A stretch of 64,000 nt of DNA from Micromonospora profundi (GCF_011927785.1 NZ_JAATJK010000001.1:2108001-2172000); one strand, 5' to 3'; positions 33,312-42,712 are shown, counted from the first letter of the stretch. Made by a program: numbers and translations. The notes: a model not told the origin generated them from the letters alone.

Positions 33312-34566
33312 CCGTCTCTGCCGGCGGATCGTCGGCGAGGCGGTCCGCGCGGGCGTTCAGGTAGCGCTGCTGGGCAAGGTTCGTCGACAGCGCCGCCGCC
33401 AGCCGGTACGCCTCGCGCGCCGCGACCCGATCACCCTCGGACTCCCACAGGTGCGCGCGGGCGGCAGGCAGCCGCGGATCGTCGGCCAACCGGGCGTCGC
33501 CGGCCAACCCGGCCAGGAGCGCCAGGCCGGCCCGCGCGCCAGTGCTCATCGCCACCGCCACCGCGTGGTTGAGCGCCACGACCGGGTTGTCGGCGAGGCC
33601 GAGCAGCACCTCGTACAGGGCGGTGATCTGCGCCCAGTCGGTGGCTGCCGCGTTCGGCGCCTCGTCGTGCACCGCAGCGATGGCCGCCTGCAGCTGGTAC
33701 GGTCCGACGACCCCGCGCGGTAGCGCCTCGGTGATCAGGGCGACCCCCTCGGCGATCTGATCGGCCCGCCACCGGCTGCGGTCCTGCTCCGCCATCGGCA
33801 CCAACTCGCCGTGCGGGCCGGTGCGAGCGGGTGCGCGGGCATCGGTGAGCAGCATCAACGCCAGCAGCCCCAGGACCTCAGGGTCGTCGGGCAGCAGCCG
33901 GTGCACCAGACGGGCCAGCCGGATCGCCTCGGCGGTCAGGTCGGCACGCAGCAAACCGGGGCCGGCGGTGCGCGCGTACCCCTCGGTGAAGATCAGATAG
34001 AGGACGTGCAGCACGGCGGCGAGCCGGTCGGCGCGCTCTGCGCCGATCGGCGGTGCGAAGCGCAGCCCGCTGTCGCGGATCCGCTGCTTGCCCCGGCTGA
34101 TCCGCCGGGTCATCGTCGCCTCCGGCACCAGGAACGCGCGCGCCACCTCGGCGGTGCTCAGACCACCCACGGCCCGCAGCGTGAGCGCGATCTGCGAGGC
34201 AGGTGTGAGCGCCGGATGGCAGCACAGGAACAGCAGGATGAGCGTGTCGTCGGCGTCCTCCGGCGGCCGGTCGGCGGGCGGCGCCAGCCACCGCTCCGGC
34301 GGTGTCCACCGCGCCACCGTGTCCTCCCGCCGGATCCGGGCCTGGTCACGACGCAACAGGTCGGTAAGCCGCCGCGACGCCACGGTGATGAGCCAGCCGC
34401 GCGGATTCTCCGGTACGCCGTCGCGCGGCCACCCGTCCGCCGCCGCGATCAGCGCCTCCTGCACCGCGTCCTCGGCGGTGTCGAAGTGCCCGAAGCGGCG
34501 GACGAGCGCGCCGAGGACCTGCGGCGCCAGGCTGCGCAGCAGGTCCTCGACGGGTGTTTCCGGCAC
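33292..34566 (-). CDS. ECF sigma factor, ECF42 type with C-terminal extension
   Basis: 424 residues. Sigma region 2 (about 10-80, FGHFDTAEDAVQEALIAAADGW) and region 4 (about 110-165, LRAVGGLSTAEVARAFLVPE) are followed by a 240-residue TPR-like extension (DUF6596) with YLIFTEGYARTAG and LNHAVAVAMSTG. This architecture with an adjacent DGPF gene defines group ECF42, which lacks an anti-sigma factor and is thought to be governed by its own C-terminal domain. The DGPF gene is 3 bp upstream, same strand. Confidence 0.92.
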   Translation of the reverse strand: MPETPVEDLLRSLAPQVLGALVRRFGHFDTAEDAVQEALIAAADGWPRDGVPENPRGWLITVASRRLTDLLRRDQARIRREDTVARWTPPERWLAPPADRPPEDADDTLILLFLCCHPALTPASQIALTLRAVGGLSTAEVARAFLVPEATMTRRISRGKQRIRDSGLRFAPPIGAERADRLAAVLHVLYLIFTEGYARTAGPGLLRADLTAEAIRLARLVHRLLPDDPEVLGLLALMLLTDARAPARTGPHGELVPMAEQDRSRWRADQIAEGVALITEALPRGVVGPYQLQAAIAAVHDEAPNAAATDWAQITALYEVLLGLADNPVVALNHAVAVAMSTGARAGLALLAGLAGDARLADDPRLPAARAHLWESEGDRVAAREAYRLAAALSTNLAQQRYLNARADRLADDPPAETDGGVPG

Positions 34567-34569
34567 CGG

Positions 34570-34971
34570 TCAGCCGCCCAGGTCCTCGACGCCGTCGAGC
34601 ACCGGCCGCACGTCCACGTACGCGCCGGGGGTGCCGGGGTCGACAAGGCCGGCGGCGATCTCGGTGGCCCGGTCGAAGCTGGCGCACTCCACGACCGTGT
34701 AGCCCGCGAGGACCTCCTGCGTCTCCGGGTACGGACCGTCGGTGACCACCGGCGCGCCGTCGCGCACCTGCACCCGGCGGGCGTGCACCGGCTCGCTGAG
34801 CCCTCGGGCGTCGACGAGTTCCCCGGACTCGGCGAGCGTCTGATGGAACGTCTCCATGTGCTTGTGCATGGCCGCGACCTGCTCGGCCGACATCGCCGGC
34901 CGGTCGGAGGCCCGACCCGCCAGCACGTCGTAGTCCCGCTGCGACCCGTAGAGCAGAATCATGTACTTCAT
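34570..34971 (-). CDS. YCII/DGPF domain protein, ECF42 partner
   Basis: 133-residue ferredoxin-like fold protein of the YCII superfamily. VTDGPYPETQEVLAGYTVVE contains the DGP(F/Y) signature (Tyr here). Such genes are the main conserved targets of ECF42 sigma factors and are usually encoded next to them. ATG 34971 has GGAGGAGG-like sequence upstream (complement of 34979-34988). Biochemical role unknown. Confidence 0.9.
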   Translation of the reverse strand: MKYMILLYGSQRDYDVLAGRASDRPAMSAEQVAAMHKHMETFHQTLAESGELVDARGLSEPVHARRVQVRDGAPVVTDGPYPETQEVLAGYTVVECASFDRATEIAAGLVDPGTPGAYVDVRPVLDGVEDLGG

Positions 34972-35159
34972 CGTGTTTGCCTCCTCCTGTTCCGGGCGGG
35001 GGCCCGGCGTCCGTCACAGGAAACGTCGAACCTCAGACCCGGTCCCCGGACACGCTCGCCCCATCCGATTTGTTGACCATGCGGTTGCCGTTCCGACACG
35101 CCGGGGAAGATGCCGACAACCTCATGATCAGGGGACCGCAGGGGTGGTCGTGGGGGGAT

Positions 35160-35165
35160 TAGGTT
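35160..35165 (+). promoter_or_regulatory. TAGGTT -10 box before a small membrane gene
   Basis: TAGGTT ends 6 nt before GTG 35172, the leaderless pattern found repeatedly in this window. Confidence 0.45.
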
Positions 35166-35171
35166 GGCCTC

Positions 35172-35384
35172 GTGGAGACCGTGTGGGTGGTGGTCGGGGT
35201 TCTCGCGGTTGTCGCTGGCGCGGCGTACGGGGTTGTCGTCTGGCGGGGGCGTAACGCCGGTGGGATCGGGGACGACGACCGTGCGGCTGGGCGGGACGCC
35301 CGGGCTCGGCAGCAGCGGTACGAGGCCGAGCGGCACGGCGGCCAGGGCGACACCTGGCAGCGCGGCCGCGATTCCAGCGGCTGA
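35172..35384 (+). CDS. Small single-span membrane protein, 70 residues
   Basis: One hydrophobic helix near the N-terminus (WVVVGVLAVVAGAAYGVVVW), followed by a charged RDARARQQRYEAERHGG tail that should be cytoplasmic. No family assigned. The -10 box, GTG start and GC3-biased codons support it. It is followed after 169 bp by a zinc peptidase gene. Confidence 0.6.
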   Translation: METVWVVVGVLAVVAGAAYGVVVWRGRNAGGIGDDDRAAGRDARARQQRYEAERHGGQGDTWQRGRDSSG

Positions 35385-35553
35385 ACAGGCGGTCCATTGT
35401 GCCTGCCGGTGGCAGGCGTCAGGCGTCCGTGGGATGCAGCGTGCGCAGGGTCGTGAACCGTCTGCCCGTGCCGCTCGTGTAACTGGTGACGGGCTTGGCG
35501 GTCGTGTCGTCGGGGTATTGCCCAGCGCGACACCGACGACCTGGGGAGGCGCA

Positions 35554-36297
35554 GTGGGGGCACGATCAGGACGCGACGCCCGAGGCGCGTTGGCCGCTCT
35601 GGTGGTCGCCGCGCTGGTGTCGCTCGCCTGCGCCGGCGGTGGGTTGACCGAGCCGCAGGCGGAGCGCCCCGCGCCGGGCCAGTCCCCGGCGTCGCCGGGG
35701 GCGGACACCACCCGGGCCGACAGCACCACGAGCGTGGCCGAGTTCGAGCAGGACGTCGCCGACGCGCAGGCGGTCGCCGAGCGCTACTGGGCCGCCCAGT
35801 TCAAGGCGTCCGGGCAGCGGTTCGAGCCGATCCGGCGGATCATCCCGTACCAGCGGGAGGGCGAGGTGTCCTGCGGCGGCCAGCCGTTGCCCCGCAACAA
35901 CGCCGTCTACTGCTCGCGGGGCGACTTCATCGCGTACGACGTCAACTGGTCGGTGGCGGCGTTCCGCCAGGTCGGTGACGCGTTCGTGTTCTACCTGCTC
36001 GGGCACGAGTACGCGCACGGCATCCAGGTGCGGCTCGGGATCAACTACAGCTTCACCATCCAGCAGGAGTTGCAGGCCGACTGCATGGCCGGCGCGTACC
36101 TCGGCGACTCGGTGCGCTCCGGTGCGCTGACCCTGGCCGAAGGCGACCTGGAGGAGTTCCGGGAAGGAGTGGCGGCGGTCGGTGACGACCCCGACCAGCC
36201 GTGGTTCGCCGAGGGCTCGCACGGCACCTCCGAGCAGCGCACCGACTCGTTCTTCCGGGGATACGAGCGTTCGCTGAAGGCCTGCGACCTCGGTTGA
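35554..36297 (+). CDS. Exported neutral zinc metallopeptidase (YpfJ-like)
   Basis: 247 residues. The N-terminus is a hydrophobic signal (ALAALVVAALVSLAC) with Cys26 as a possible, non-canonical lipobox. FYLLGHEYAHGIQ holds the HExxH zinc site (His151, Glu152, His155) and QQELQADCMAGAYLGD the third-ligand region, matching the putative neutral zinc metallopeptidase family. Start GTG 35554 follows GGGGAGG at 4-5 nt; longer upstream readings lack signal-like sequence. Physiological substrate unknown. Confidence 0.85.
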   Translation: MGARSGRDARGALAALVVAALVSLACAGGGLTEPQAERPAPGQSPASPGADTTRADSTTSVAEFEQDVADAQAVAERYWAAQFKASGQRFEPIRRIIPYQREGEVSCGGQPLPRNNAVYCSRGDFIAYDVNWSVAAFRQVGDAFVFYLLGHEYAHGIQVRLGINYSFTIQQELQADCMAGAYLGDSVRSGALTLAEGDLEEFREGVAAVGDDPDQPWFAEGSHGTSEQRTDSFFRGYERSLKACDLG

Positions 36298-36388
36298 TCG
36301 GGTGTCCAGCCCGGCAAAGCGGCGTTAACCGGGTCACCTCGGCGTCCGTCGCCGGCACCGGTCGTGACCGACCCTGGCAGGATCGCCG

Positions 36389-37093
36389 ATGTCGCCCACG
36401 ACCCTGGAGGACCCGCTGAGCAGCCATCACCCCGCCGCAGTGCTCTTCGACATGGACGGCACGCTCGTCGACAGCGAGAAGCTGTGGGACGTCGCGCTCC
36501 AGGAGTTGGCCCGGGAGTACGGCGGTGAGCTTTCCGAGGACGGCCGGCGGTCGATCACCGGCACCAGCATGGCCGAGTCGATGCGCATCCTGCACGACGA
36601 CCTGGGCCAGCCCGAGCGGGACGCGGAGATCAGCGCGGCGTGGATCAACGCCCGGATCCTGGAGCTGTTCCGCACCGGGCTGCGCTGGCAGCCGGGCGCG
36701 TTCGCCCTGCTGGGCGCGGTCCGCGCGGCGGGCATCCCCACGGCGCTCGTCACCTCCAGCGGCCGTGCGCTTGTCGAGATCGCCCTGGACACCCTCGGTC
36801 GGGACAACTTCGACGCTGTGGTCTGCGGCGACGAGGTGGTGGCCGCCAAGCCGCACCCCGAGCCGTACCTGACGGCGGCTCGACTGCTCGACGTACCGAT
36901 CGAGCGGTGCGTGGCGATCGAGGACTCGGCGACCGGTGTGGCAAGCGCGCTCGCGTCCGGCGCGGCGGTGCTTGCCGTACCGGAGACGCCTCTGCCCGAC
37001 ACGGCAGGCGTACACCAGGTGGAGAGCCTGACCGGCGTGGACCTGGACGTGCTCGCCGGGCTGCTCGCCGACCGAGCCGGCGCGACCGGCTGA
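36389..37093 (+). CDS. HAD-superfamily phosphatase (beta-PGM-like)
   Basis: 234 residues. VLFDMDGTLVDSEKLW holds the nucleophile Asp21 and acid/base Asp23; LVTSSGRA is the motif II Ser/Thr, KPHPEPYLTAA motif III Lys and CVAIEDSATGV motif IV. A four-helix cap follows motif I, as in beta-phosphoglucomutase and sugar-phosphate phosphatases. Substrate not predictable. Ends before a strong terminator shared with the ABC exporter operon. Confidence 0.92.
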   Translation: MSPTTLEDPLSSHHPAAVLFDMDGTLVDSEKLWDVALQELAREYGGELSEDGRRSITGTSMAESMRILHDDLGQPERDAEISAAWINARILELFRTGLRWQPGAFALLGAVRAAGIPTALVTSSGRALVEIALDTLGRDNFDAVVCGDEVVAAKPHPEPYLTAARLLDVPIERCVAIEDSATGVASALASGAAVLAVPETPLPDTAGVHQVESLTGVDLDVLAGLLADRAGATG

Positions 37094-37119
37094 TTCAGAC
37101 GTCAGGAGAACCCTGGCCG

Positions 37120-37168
37120 CAACAGCAGAGGCCCCCGATCGCGATCCGATCGGGGGCCTCTGCTGTTG
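37120..37168. terminator. Bidirectional terminator, 22-bp perfect stem
   Basis: 37120-37141 pairs perfectly with 37147-37168 around loop CGATC, between converging HAD and ABC-permease genes. It is the longest perfect hairpin in the window. Confidence 0.92.
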
Positions 37169-37172
37169 CCGG

Positions 37173-39728
37173 TCAGTCGTGGGCGATGGCGCCCAGGACG
37201 TTGATCCGGGCCGCACGCACGGCGGGCAGCACCGCGGCCACCACCCCGATGATCGCGGCGAGACCGAGGAAGACACCCATCTGCCCCCACGGCAGGATCA
37301 GGTCGGTGATCCCGTCGTCCTTGAGCGCCTCGACCACGGCCGCGCCTAGACCGGCGCCGACCACCACGCCCAGCAGCGCGCCGAACACGGAGATCACCAC
37401 CGCCTCGACCGTGATCATGGCCATGGTCTGCCCACGGCGCAGGCCGATGGCCCGCAGCAGGCCCAACTCGCGGGTCCGCTCCAGCACCGACAGCGCCAGG
37501 GTGTTGATGATGCCCAGCACGGCGATCACGATGGCAAGCGCCAGCAGGATCTGGATCATCGTGAGCAGCCCGTCGAGCTGACTGGTCTGCTGCTCGATGA
37601 ACGCGTTCCGGTCAGCCACCGACACCTCGGGGCTGTCCGCGAGCAACGACTCCACCTGCGGCTGTACGTCGGCAACGGCGGTGCCGGGCGCCAGCTGGAT
37701 GTACCCCTGGAAGGGCTGCGGGATCGCGAAGTCCTTCGCCGCCGTCACCGGAAGCACCACAGGGTTCAACAGCTGCCCGGACTCGTAGATGCCGCTGACC
37801 GTGTACGTCCGCGCCTCGCCCCGGGTCAACTGCACGTCGACAGTCGAACCCACCGACCAGCCACGCGAGGCGGCAGTGTCGGAACTGGCGAGCATCTGCG
37901 TCGGCCCGAGCCGGTCGATGTCACCGGCGGTCGGCTTGGCGCTGAAGATCTGCCGCAGCGACGCGATGTCGCTGCTGGCCCCGACCCAGGTGCTCTCGCC
38001 GTTGAGCTTCGCCATGTCGCCGTACTCGCCGGTGACCATCTGCACGCCGGGCAGAGTCTTGGCCTGGTCCAGCACCGCCGGGTCGAAACTCGGCGGGCGC
38101 GGGCCGCCCTGGCTCCCGGCGATCACCAGCTCGGCCTTGATGCTGTCCTGGGCGAGCGCGCCGATGCTGCCCTTGGCAGAGTCGAGGATCACCGTGACGC
38201 CTGTGACAAGCGCGATGCCGACCATCAGCGCGGCGGCCGTGATCGCGGTGCGGCGCGGGTTGCGCCCGGAGTTGAGCCGGCCCAGCTTGCCCGGCACCGA
38301 CCAGGAGAAGATCGCCCCGAGCAGGCTCACCACCGGCCGGCTGAGCAGCGGGGTCAGCAGCGCAACCCCGATGAAGGCGAACAGCACCCCGCCCAGGATT
38401 GTCGTCAGGGTCTGGCCGCCGGCGTTGCCGCTGAGCCCGAGGAAGAGCAGCACGGCGCCGATGCCGGTGACCACCGACCCGGCCACGGTGACCTTGGTCA
38501 GCGGCCGGTCCGGTGTGGCCACGTCCTGCATGGCGGCGATCGGCGGAATCCGGGACGCCCGCAGCGCCGGCAGCAGCGCCGCCACCACGGTGATCACCAG
38601 GCCGACGGCGAACGAACCGATCACCGCCGACGCGGGCACACCGACCCCGGCCAGGGCGAGGCCACCGGCCAGCTTGCCGAACAGGAACGCCAGCAGCGCG
38701 CCCACGCCGATGCCGGCGGCCAGGCCGAGCACCGAGGCGATGAGCCCCACGGCTATCGCCTCCAGCACCACCGAGCCGATGATCTGCCGGCCACTGGCCC
38801 CGATGGCGCGCATCAGCGCCAACTCCCGGGTCCGCTGCGCGACGATGATCGAGAAGGTGTTGAGGATCAGGAAGGTGCCCACCAGCAGCGCCACCGCGGC
38901 GAAGCCGAGCAGGATCTTGTTGAAGAAGGACAGGCCCTCCTTCAGGCCGTCCGCGGCCTCCGCGGCCAACTGCTCGCCGGTCTTCACCTGGAAGTTGGCG
39001 CCGAGGGCACCGGCCAGGTCGTCGCGCAGCTTCTCGTCGGAGACCCCACCGGCAGCGCGCACGGTGACGCTGCTGAACACGTCCGGCTCGCCGAGCATCA
39101 GCCGCTGCGCCACAGGCGTGGTGAAGAAGACCTCGTTGGCGCCACCGATCGAGTCCCGGTCACCGCTGTAACCGAAGATGCCGACCAGGGTGAAGTCCCG
39201 CTTCTTCGACTCGAACGCGGTGAGCACGCCGACCTTCTGGCCGACCTGCACCTTGGCCGCTGTGGCAAGCGCCTTGTTGATGACGATCTCGTCGTCGGCC
39301 TGCGGGGCGCGCCCCTCGCGCAGCCGCAGCAGCTCGCTCTCGCCGGTCCAGTTCTCGCCCAGCTGCGGCGGACCGAACGAGCTCACCACCTTGCCGTTGC
39401 TGCCGATGATCCGGGCGCCGTCGGCGGCGACGACGCCGGTCGCCGACGCCACCCCCGGCACCTGCTTGACCTGCTCCACCACCGAGGCCGGCAGCGGATT
39501 GGCGGTCTGTTCGCCCTCGAACTCGTCGACATCCACCTTCGGTTTCGCCGCCACGTTCACGTCGATGTCCGAATAGGCGTCGGCGAAGGTCGAGTCGAAG
39601 GAGCGGCCCAGCGTGTCGGTGAGGACGAAGGCACCCGAGACGAACATCACGCCGAGCACCACCGCCAGCCCGGACAGGATCAGCCGGACCTTGCGGGCCA
39701 GCAGACTCTTCAGTGTCGCCCGGAACAT
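37173..39728 (-). CDS. ABC exporter permease with two FtsX domains
   Basis: 851 residues with the FtsX/MacB layout duplicated: helix, a large extracytoplasmic domain (about 35-270), three helices, a second extracytoplasmic domain, three helices. FSIIVAQRTRELALMRAIGASGRQI and LALSVLERTRELGLLRAIGLRRGQ are the repeated cytoplasmic coupling elements. Such permeases handle lipids, peptides or cell-wall signals rather than nutrients. The start overlaps the ATPase stop by one base (TGATG), so both are made together. Confidence 0.92.
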   Translation of the reverse strand: MFRATLKSLLARKVRLILSGLAVVLGVMFVSGAFVLTDTLGRSFDSTFADAYSDIDVNVAAKPKVDVDEFEGEQTANPLPASVVEQVKQVPGVASATGVVAADGARIIGSNGKVVSSFGPPQLGENWTGESELLRLREGRAPQADDEIVINKALATAAKVQVGQKVGVLTAFESKKRDFTLVGIFGYSGDRDSIGGANEVFFTTPVAQRLMLGEPDVFSSVTVRAAGGVSDEKLRDDLAGALGANFQVKTGEQLAAEAADGLKEGLSFFNKILLGFAAVALLVGTFLILNTFSIIVAQRTRELALMRAIGASGRQIIGSVVLEAIAVGLIASVLGLAAGIGVGALLAFLFGKLAGGLALAGVGVPASAVIGSFAVGLVITVVAALLPALRASRIPPIAAMQDVATPDRPLTKVTVAGSVVTGIGAVLLFLGLSGNAGGQTLTTILGGVLFAFIGVALLTPLLSRPVVSLLGAIFSWSVPGKLGRLNSGRNPRRTAITAAALMVGIALVTGVTVILDSAKGSIGALAQDSIKAELVIAGSQGGPRPPSFDPAVLDQAKTLPGVQMVTGEYGDMAKLNGESTWVGASSDIASLRQIFSAKPTAGDIDRLGPTQMLASSDTAASRGWSVGSTVDVQLTRGEARTYTVSGIYESGQLLNPVVLPVTAAKDFAIPQPFQGYIQLAPGTAVADVQPQVESLLADSPEVSVADRNAFIEQQTSQLDGLLTMIQILLALAIVIAVLGIINTLALSVLERTRELGLLRAIGLRRGQTMAMITVEAVVISVFGALLGVVVGAGLGAAVVEALKDDGITDLILPWGQMGVFLGLAAIIGVVAAVLPAVRAARINVLGAIAHD

Positions 39729-40495
39729 CAGTTGCCCACCTCAGCGGGAGTGTCCAGCTTCTTCATGGTGTCCAGCACCGTCTCAGCCGTCGGCTCGATC
39801 AACTCCGAGACGATCTGCCCGTCGGCGAGGAAGACCACCCGATCGGCGTACGCGGCGGCGGTCGGGTCGTGGGTGACCATCACGATGGTCTGCCCGTGCT
39901 CGCGGACCGAGTTGCGCAGGAACGCCAGCACCTCCGCGCCGGAGCGCGAGTCCAGGTTGCCGGTCGGCTCGTCGGCGAAGATCACCTCAGGGCGGGAGAC
40001 GAGCGCCCGCGCGCATGCCACACGCTGCTGCTGGCCGCCGGAGAGCTGCGCCGGCCGGTGATCCAGCCGGTCCCGCAGGCCGACAGTGTCGATCACCGTG
40101 TCGTACCAGGCCGGGTCGGGCTTACGCCCGGCGATCGACAGCGGCAGCAGGATGTTCTCCTTGGCGGTGAGCGTGGGCAGCAGGTTGAACTGCTGGAAGA
40201 TGAACCCCACCTTGTCCCGGCGCAGCTTCGTCAGCCCCGAGTCGCCCAGGCCGGTGACGGTGGTCTCGCCGATCGCCACAGTCCCCCGGGTCACCGAGTC
40301 CAGGCCCGCCAGGCAGTGCATGAGCGTCGACTTGCCGGAACCCGACGGGCCCATGATCGCGGTGAACTGGCTCCGTTCGAACTCCGCGCTGACCCCCCGC
40401 AGCGCGATGACCTGAGCCTCGCCGCTGCCGTACACCTTCCACACGTCGTTCGCCCGGGCCGCGGCCTGCGCGTGCTGGCCTACCGTCGCGGTCAC
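39728..40495 (-). CDS. ABC exporter ATPase (MacB/LolD type)
   Basis: 255 residues. Walker A IMGPSGSGKSTLMHCLAG, Q-loop FIFQQFNLLP, signature LSGGQQQRVACARAL, Walker B VIFADEPTGNLD and H-loop MVTHDPTAA are all intact. Start GTG 40495 lies after GAAGAGGT. Partner permease follows directly. The response regulator gene 349 bp upstream, on the same strand, might control this exporter, but there is no direct evidence. Confidence 0.95.
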   Translation of the reverse strand: MTATVGQHAQAAARANDVWKVYGSGEAQVIALRGVSAEFERSQFTAIMGPSGSGKSTLMHCLAGLDSVTRGTVAIGETTVTGLGDSGLTKLRRDKVGFIFQQFNLLPTLTAKENILLPLSIAGRKPDPAWYDTVIDTVGLRDRLDHRPAQLSGGQQQRVACARALVSRPEVIFADEPTGNLDSRSGAEVLAFLRNSVREHGQTIVMVTHDPTAAAYADRVVFLADGQIVSELIEPTAETVLDTMKKLDTPAEVGN

Positions 40496-40844
40496 GTCAT
40501 CTACCTCTTCCGTCTGTTCCGTCTGTCAACACCGCGCCGCCCCCCGATGGTCCGGCGCGGCAGCTCCATTCTCGGCGCTGGTCACGCCGATCCTGTCCGC
40601 CCATGGGCGGACCCGGAGCGGATTTCCGGCTGCGGGTGCACCCCCATGCCGGGTCAGGGTTGCCCCTGACACGACGGCCGGTCGAGCGGATTCCCACCGC
40701 CGCAGTCGAGCCTTCCGCCTCACGTCACAGGAGGGTCAACAGCGCCGGGCCGTCTCCGGTCACGGTATGTGACCGCGGCAACCCGGCCGTCCCCCCACGG
40801 TGTGATCCTCTGGTACGCCGAGCGGGGTAGTCGCCGGACGGCGC
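40496..40844. other. Intergenic region upstream of the ABC exporter
   Basis: 349 bp without a credible gene. It contains a perfect 18-bp palindrome GTCCGCCCATGGGCGGAC at 40595-40612, which could be an operator or a hairpin ending the response regulator transcript. Nothing else is recognisable; the promoter of the ABC operon presumably lies here. Confidence 0.6.
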
Positions 40845-41531
40845 CTACGCCCGGGGTCGGACCAACCCCGACTCGTACGCCAGCACCACCGCCTGCACCC
40901 GGTCGCGCAGACCCAGCTTGGTCAGCACGTGCCCGACGTGCGTCTTGATCGTCGTCTCGCTCACCGACAGCGCCGCCGCGATCTCGGCGTTGGACAACCC
41001 GCGCGCCACCTGCACGAGCACCTCACGCTCCCGCTCGGTGAGCGCGCTGAGCGCCGACGACGGGGTCGCCGTCGGGTCGGGCAGCAGGTCGGCGAAGCGC
41101 TCCAGCAGCCGCCGCAGGATCCGTGGCGCCACCACCGCGTCCCCGCCGGCCACCGTGCGGATAGCCGCGATCAACTCCTCCGCGGGTACGTCCTTGGACA
41201 GGAACCCGCTGGCACCGGCGCGCACCGCGCCCACCACGTACTCGTCCAGGTCGAACGTCGTCAGCACCAGCACCCGGACGGGCAGCCGGGTGTCGACGAT
41301 GGCCCGGGTCGCGGCGATCCCGTCCATCCGGGGCATCCGGACGTCCATCAGCACCACGTCGGGCAGCAGCCGACGGGACAGCTCCACCGCCTCCACACCG
41401 TCGCCGGCCTCGGCCACCACGTCCAGGTCGTGCTCGGCGCCGAGCACCATGCGGAACCCGGTACGCAGCAGCGGCTGGTCATCGGCGAGCAGGACCCGCA
41501 CCGGCCGCCCGGACGCTGCCCGATCGATCAT
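40845..41531 (-). CDS. NarL/LuxR-type response regulator
   Basis: 228 residues. Receiver domain (about 10-130) with acidic pocket Asp17-Asp18, phospho-acceptor Asp63 in VVLMDVRMPRMDG and switch Thr/Lys in VLVLTTFD and FLSKDVPAEEL; LuxR-type helix-turn-helix (about 160-222, LTEREREVLVQVARGLSNAEI). Start ATG 41531 lies before the receiver; upstream frame is repetitive and rejected. No histidine kinase gene is adjacent in the window, so it appears as an orphan. Confidence 0.93.
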   Translation of the reverse strand: MIDRAASGRPVRVLLADDQPLLRTGFRMVLGAEHDLDVVAEAGDGVEAVELSRRLLPDVVLMDVRMPRMDGIAATRAIVDTRLPVRVLVLTTFDLDEYVVGAVRAGASGFLSKDVPAEELIAAIRTVAGGDAVVAPRILRRLLERFADLLPDPTATPSSALSALTEREREVLVQVARGLSNAEIAAALSVSETTIKTHVGHVLTKLGLRDRVQAVVLAYESGLVRPRA

Positions 41532-41563
41532 CTCGCCTCCCGTTTCCGCGCCGACGCCTCGTC

Positions 41564-41690
41564 CCGACGCGCCTGTCATCGTCCCGATGCACCGGTCGTC
41601 GTCTCGACGCACCGGCATCGTCTCGACGCGCCGGTCGTCGGTTTGACGCAACGGTGCGTCGCGGACGCGTACCGGTGCGTCGCGGACCAC
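41564..41690. repeat. Degenerate ~20-bp tandem repeats upstream of the response regulator
   Basis: About six imperfect units of the kind CGTCTCGACGCACCGG, with variants CGTCCCGATGCACCGG and CGCGGACGCGTACCGG, occupy the gap between the RecB-like gene and the regulator start. They may carry repeated binding sites or be simply a decayed minisatellite. Confidence 0.6.
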
Positions 41691-41783
41691 CGTAGAGACA
41701 GGCCGCTCGCCGTGTCCCGACCGGCCCGGCACCGTCTCAATCGGGCGCGCGGCCGTCCAGCTGTGGTGGGCGCCCGCGGGCCG

Positions 41784-42698
41784 TCACTCGTCGGCGCCGG
41801 GCGCCACCGGAGCGCTCCGGGCGTCGCGTAGCGGATCGGGGGCGGCCAGCGCGACCGGGAACGGCGGCGGGGTTCCCCCGAAGCTGGGGCACAGGGCCTG
41901 GTGGCTGCACCAGTCGCAGAGCCGGCTCGGCCGCGGCCGGAAATCCTGCCGGGCGGTGGCCTGCTCGATGGCCCGCCACAGCGCCACCACGGTGCGCTCG
42001 AAGCGGACCAGCTCGTCGGCGTCGGGCGTGTAATCCAACACCTCGGCGTCGCGCAGGTAGAGCAGTCGCAGCACCTTGGGCACCACCCCCCGGGTGCGCC
42101 ACAGCACCAGGGCATAGAACTTCAGCTGGAACAGTGCCCGCGCCTCGAACGCCTCCCGCGGGGCGCCACCGGTCTTGTAGTCGACCACCCGCAGCGCGCC
42201 GTCCGGGGCGACGTCGAGGCGGTCCAGGTAGCCACGGATCAGCAGCTCGTCGTCGACAACCGCCGAGATCAGGCTCTCCCGCTCGGCCGGCTCCAGCCGG
42301 GTCGGGTCCTCCACCGCGAAGTAACCCTCCAGCAGCCCCGCCGCCGAGCGTAGGAACTCCACAGGGCCGGCGGGCTCCGCGCCGTCGAAGATCGCGGCCA
42401 GCTCCGGCTGCTCGGTGACCAGCCGGTCCCACTGGGGGGCCACCAGGTCGCCGGCCGCGGCCGGGGTGCGGCCCTGCGCGGGCAGGTCGAACAACCGTTC
42501 CAGCACGGCGTGCACGAGGGTGCCGCGGGCCTGCTCGATGGTCGTCCGCTCAGGCAGACGGTCGATGCTGCGGAAACGGTAGAGCAACGGGCACGTCTTG
42601 AAGTCCGCCGCCCGCGAGGGGGACAGCGAGGCCCGCACCGTCGGCGGCGTCTGTGCCGAGGAGGTGGGCTTGGGGCTGGTGACCGGTTCCGCCGTCAT
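41784..42698 (-). CDS. RecB-family PD-(D/E)XK exonuclease with Fe-S cluster
   Basis: 304 residues, the stand-alone RecB/Cas4-like nuclease family common in actinobacteria. SLSPSRAADFKTCPLLYRFR is the N-terminal element with the first cluster Cys; VVDYKTGG is motif III of the nuclease; CDWCSHQALCPSFGG supplies the remaining three cysteines of a [4Fe-4S] cluster. ATG 42698 is 8 nt after a minus-strand TACCCT box, so a leaderless transcript is likely. Divergent from the M50 protease gene 77 bp away. Role: probably DNA repair. Confidence 0.9.
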   Translation of the reverse strand: MTAEPVTSPKPTSSAQTPPTVRASLSPSRAADFKTCPLLYRFRSIDRLPERTTIEQARGTLVHAVLERLFDLPAQGRTPAAAGDLVAPQWDRLVTEQPELAAIFDGAEPAGPVEFLRSAAGLLEGYFAVEDPTRLEPAERESLISAVVDDELLIRGYLDRLDVAPDGALRVVDYKTGGAPREAFEARALFQLKFYALVLWRTRGVVPKVLRLLYLRDAEVLDYTPDADELVRFERTVVALWRAIEQATARQDFRPRPSRLCDWCSHQALCPSFGGTPPPFPVALAAPDPLRDARSAPVAPGADE

Positions 42699-42706
42699 GT
42701 GCGCAA

Positions 42707-42712
42707 AGGGTA
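42707..42712 (-). promoter_or_regulatory. TACCCT -10 box for the RecB-like gene
   Basis: Minus-strand TACCCT is 8 nt before ATG 42698, supporting that start. Confidence 0.45.

Noticed and set aside
41532..41732. Extended N-terminus of the response regulator
   Set aside because: The extension is encoded by degenerate repeats; the receiver domain begins just after ATG 41531.
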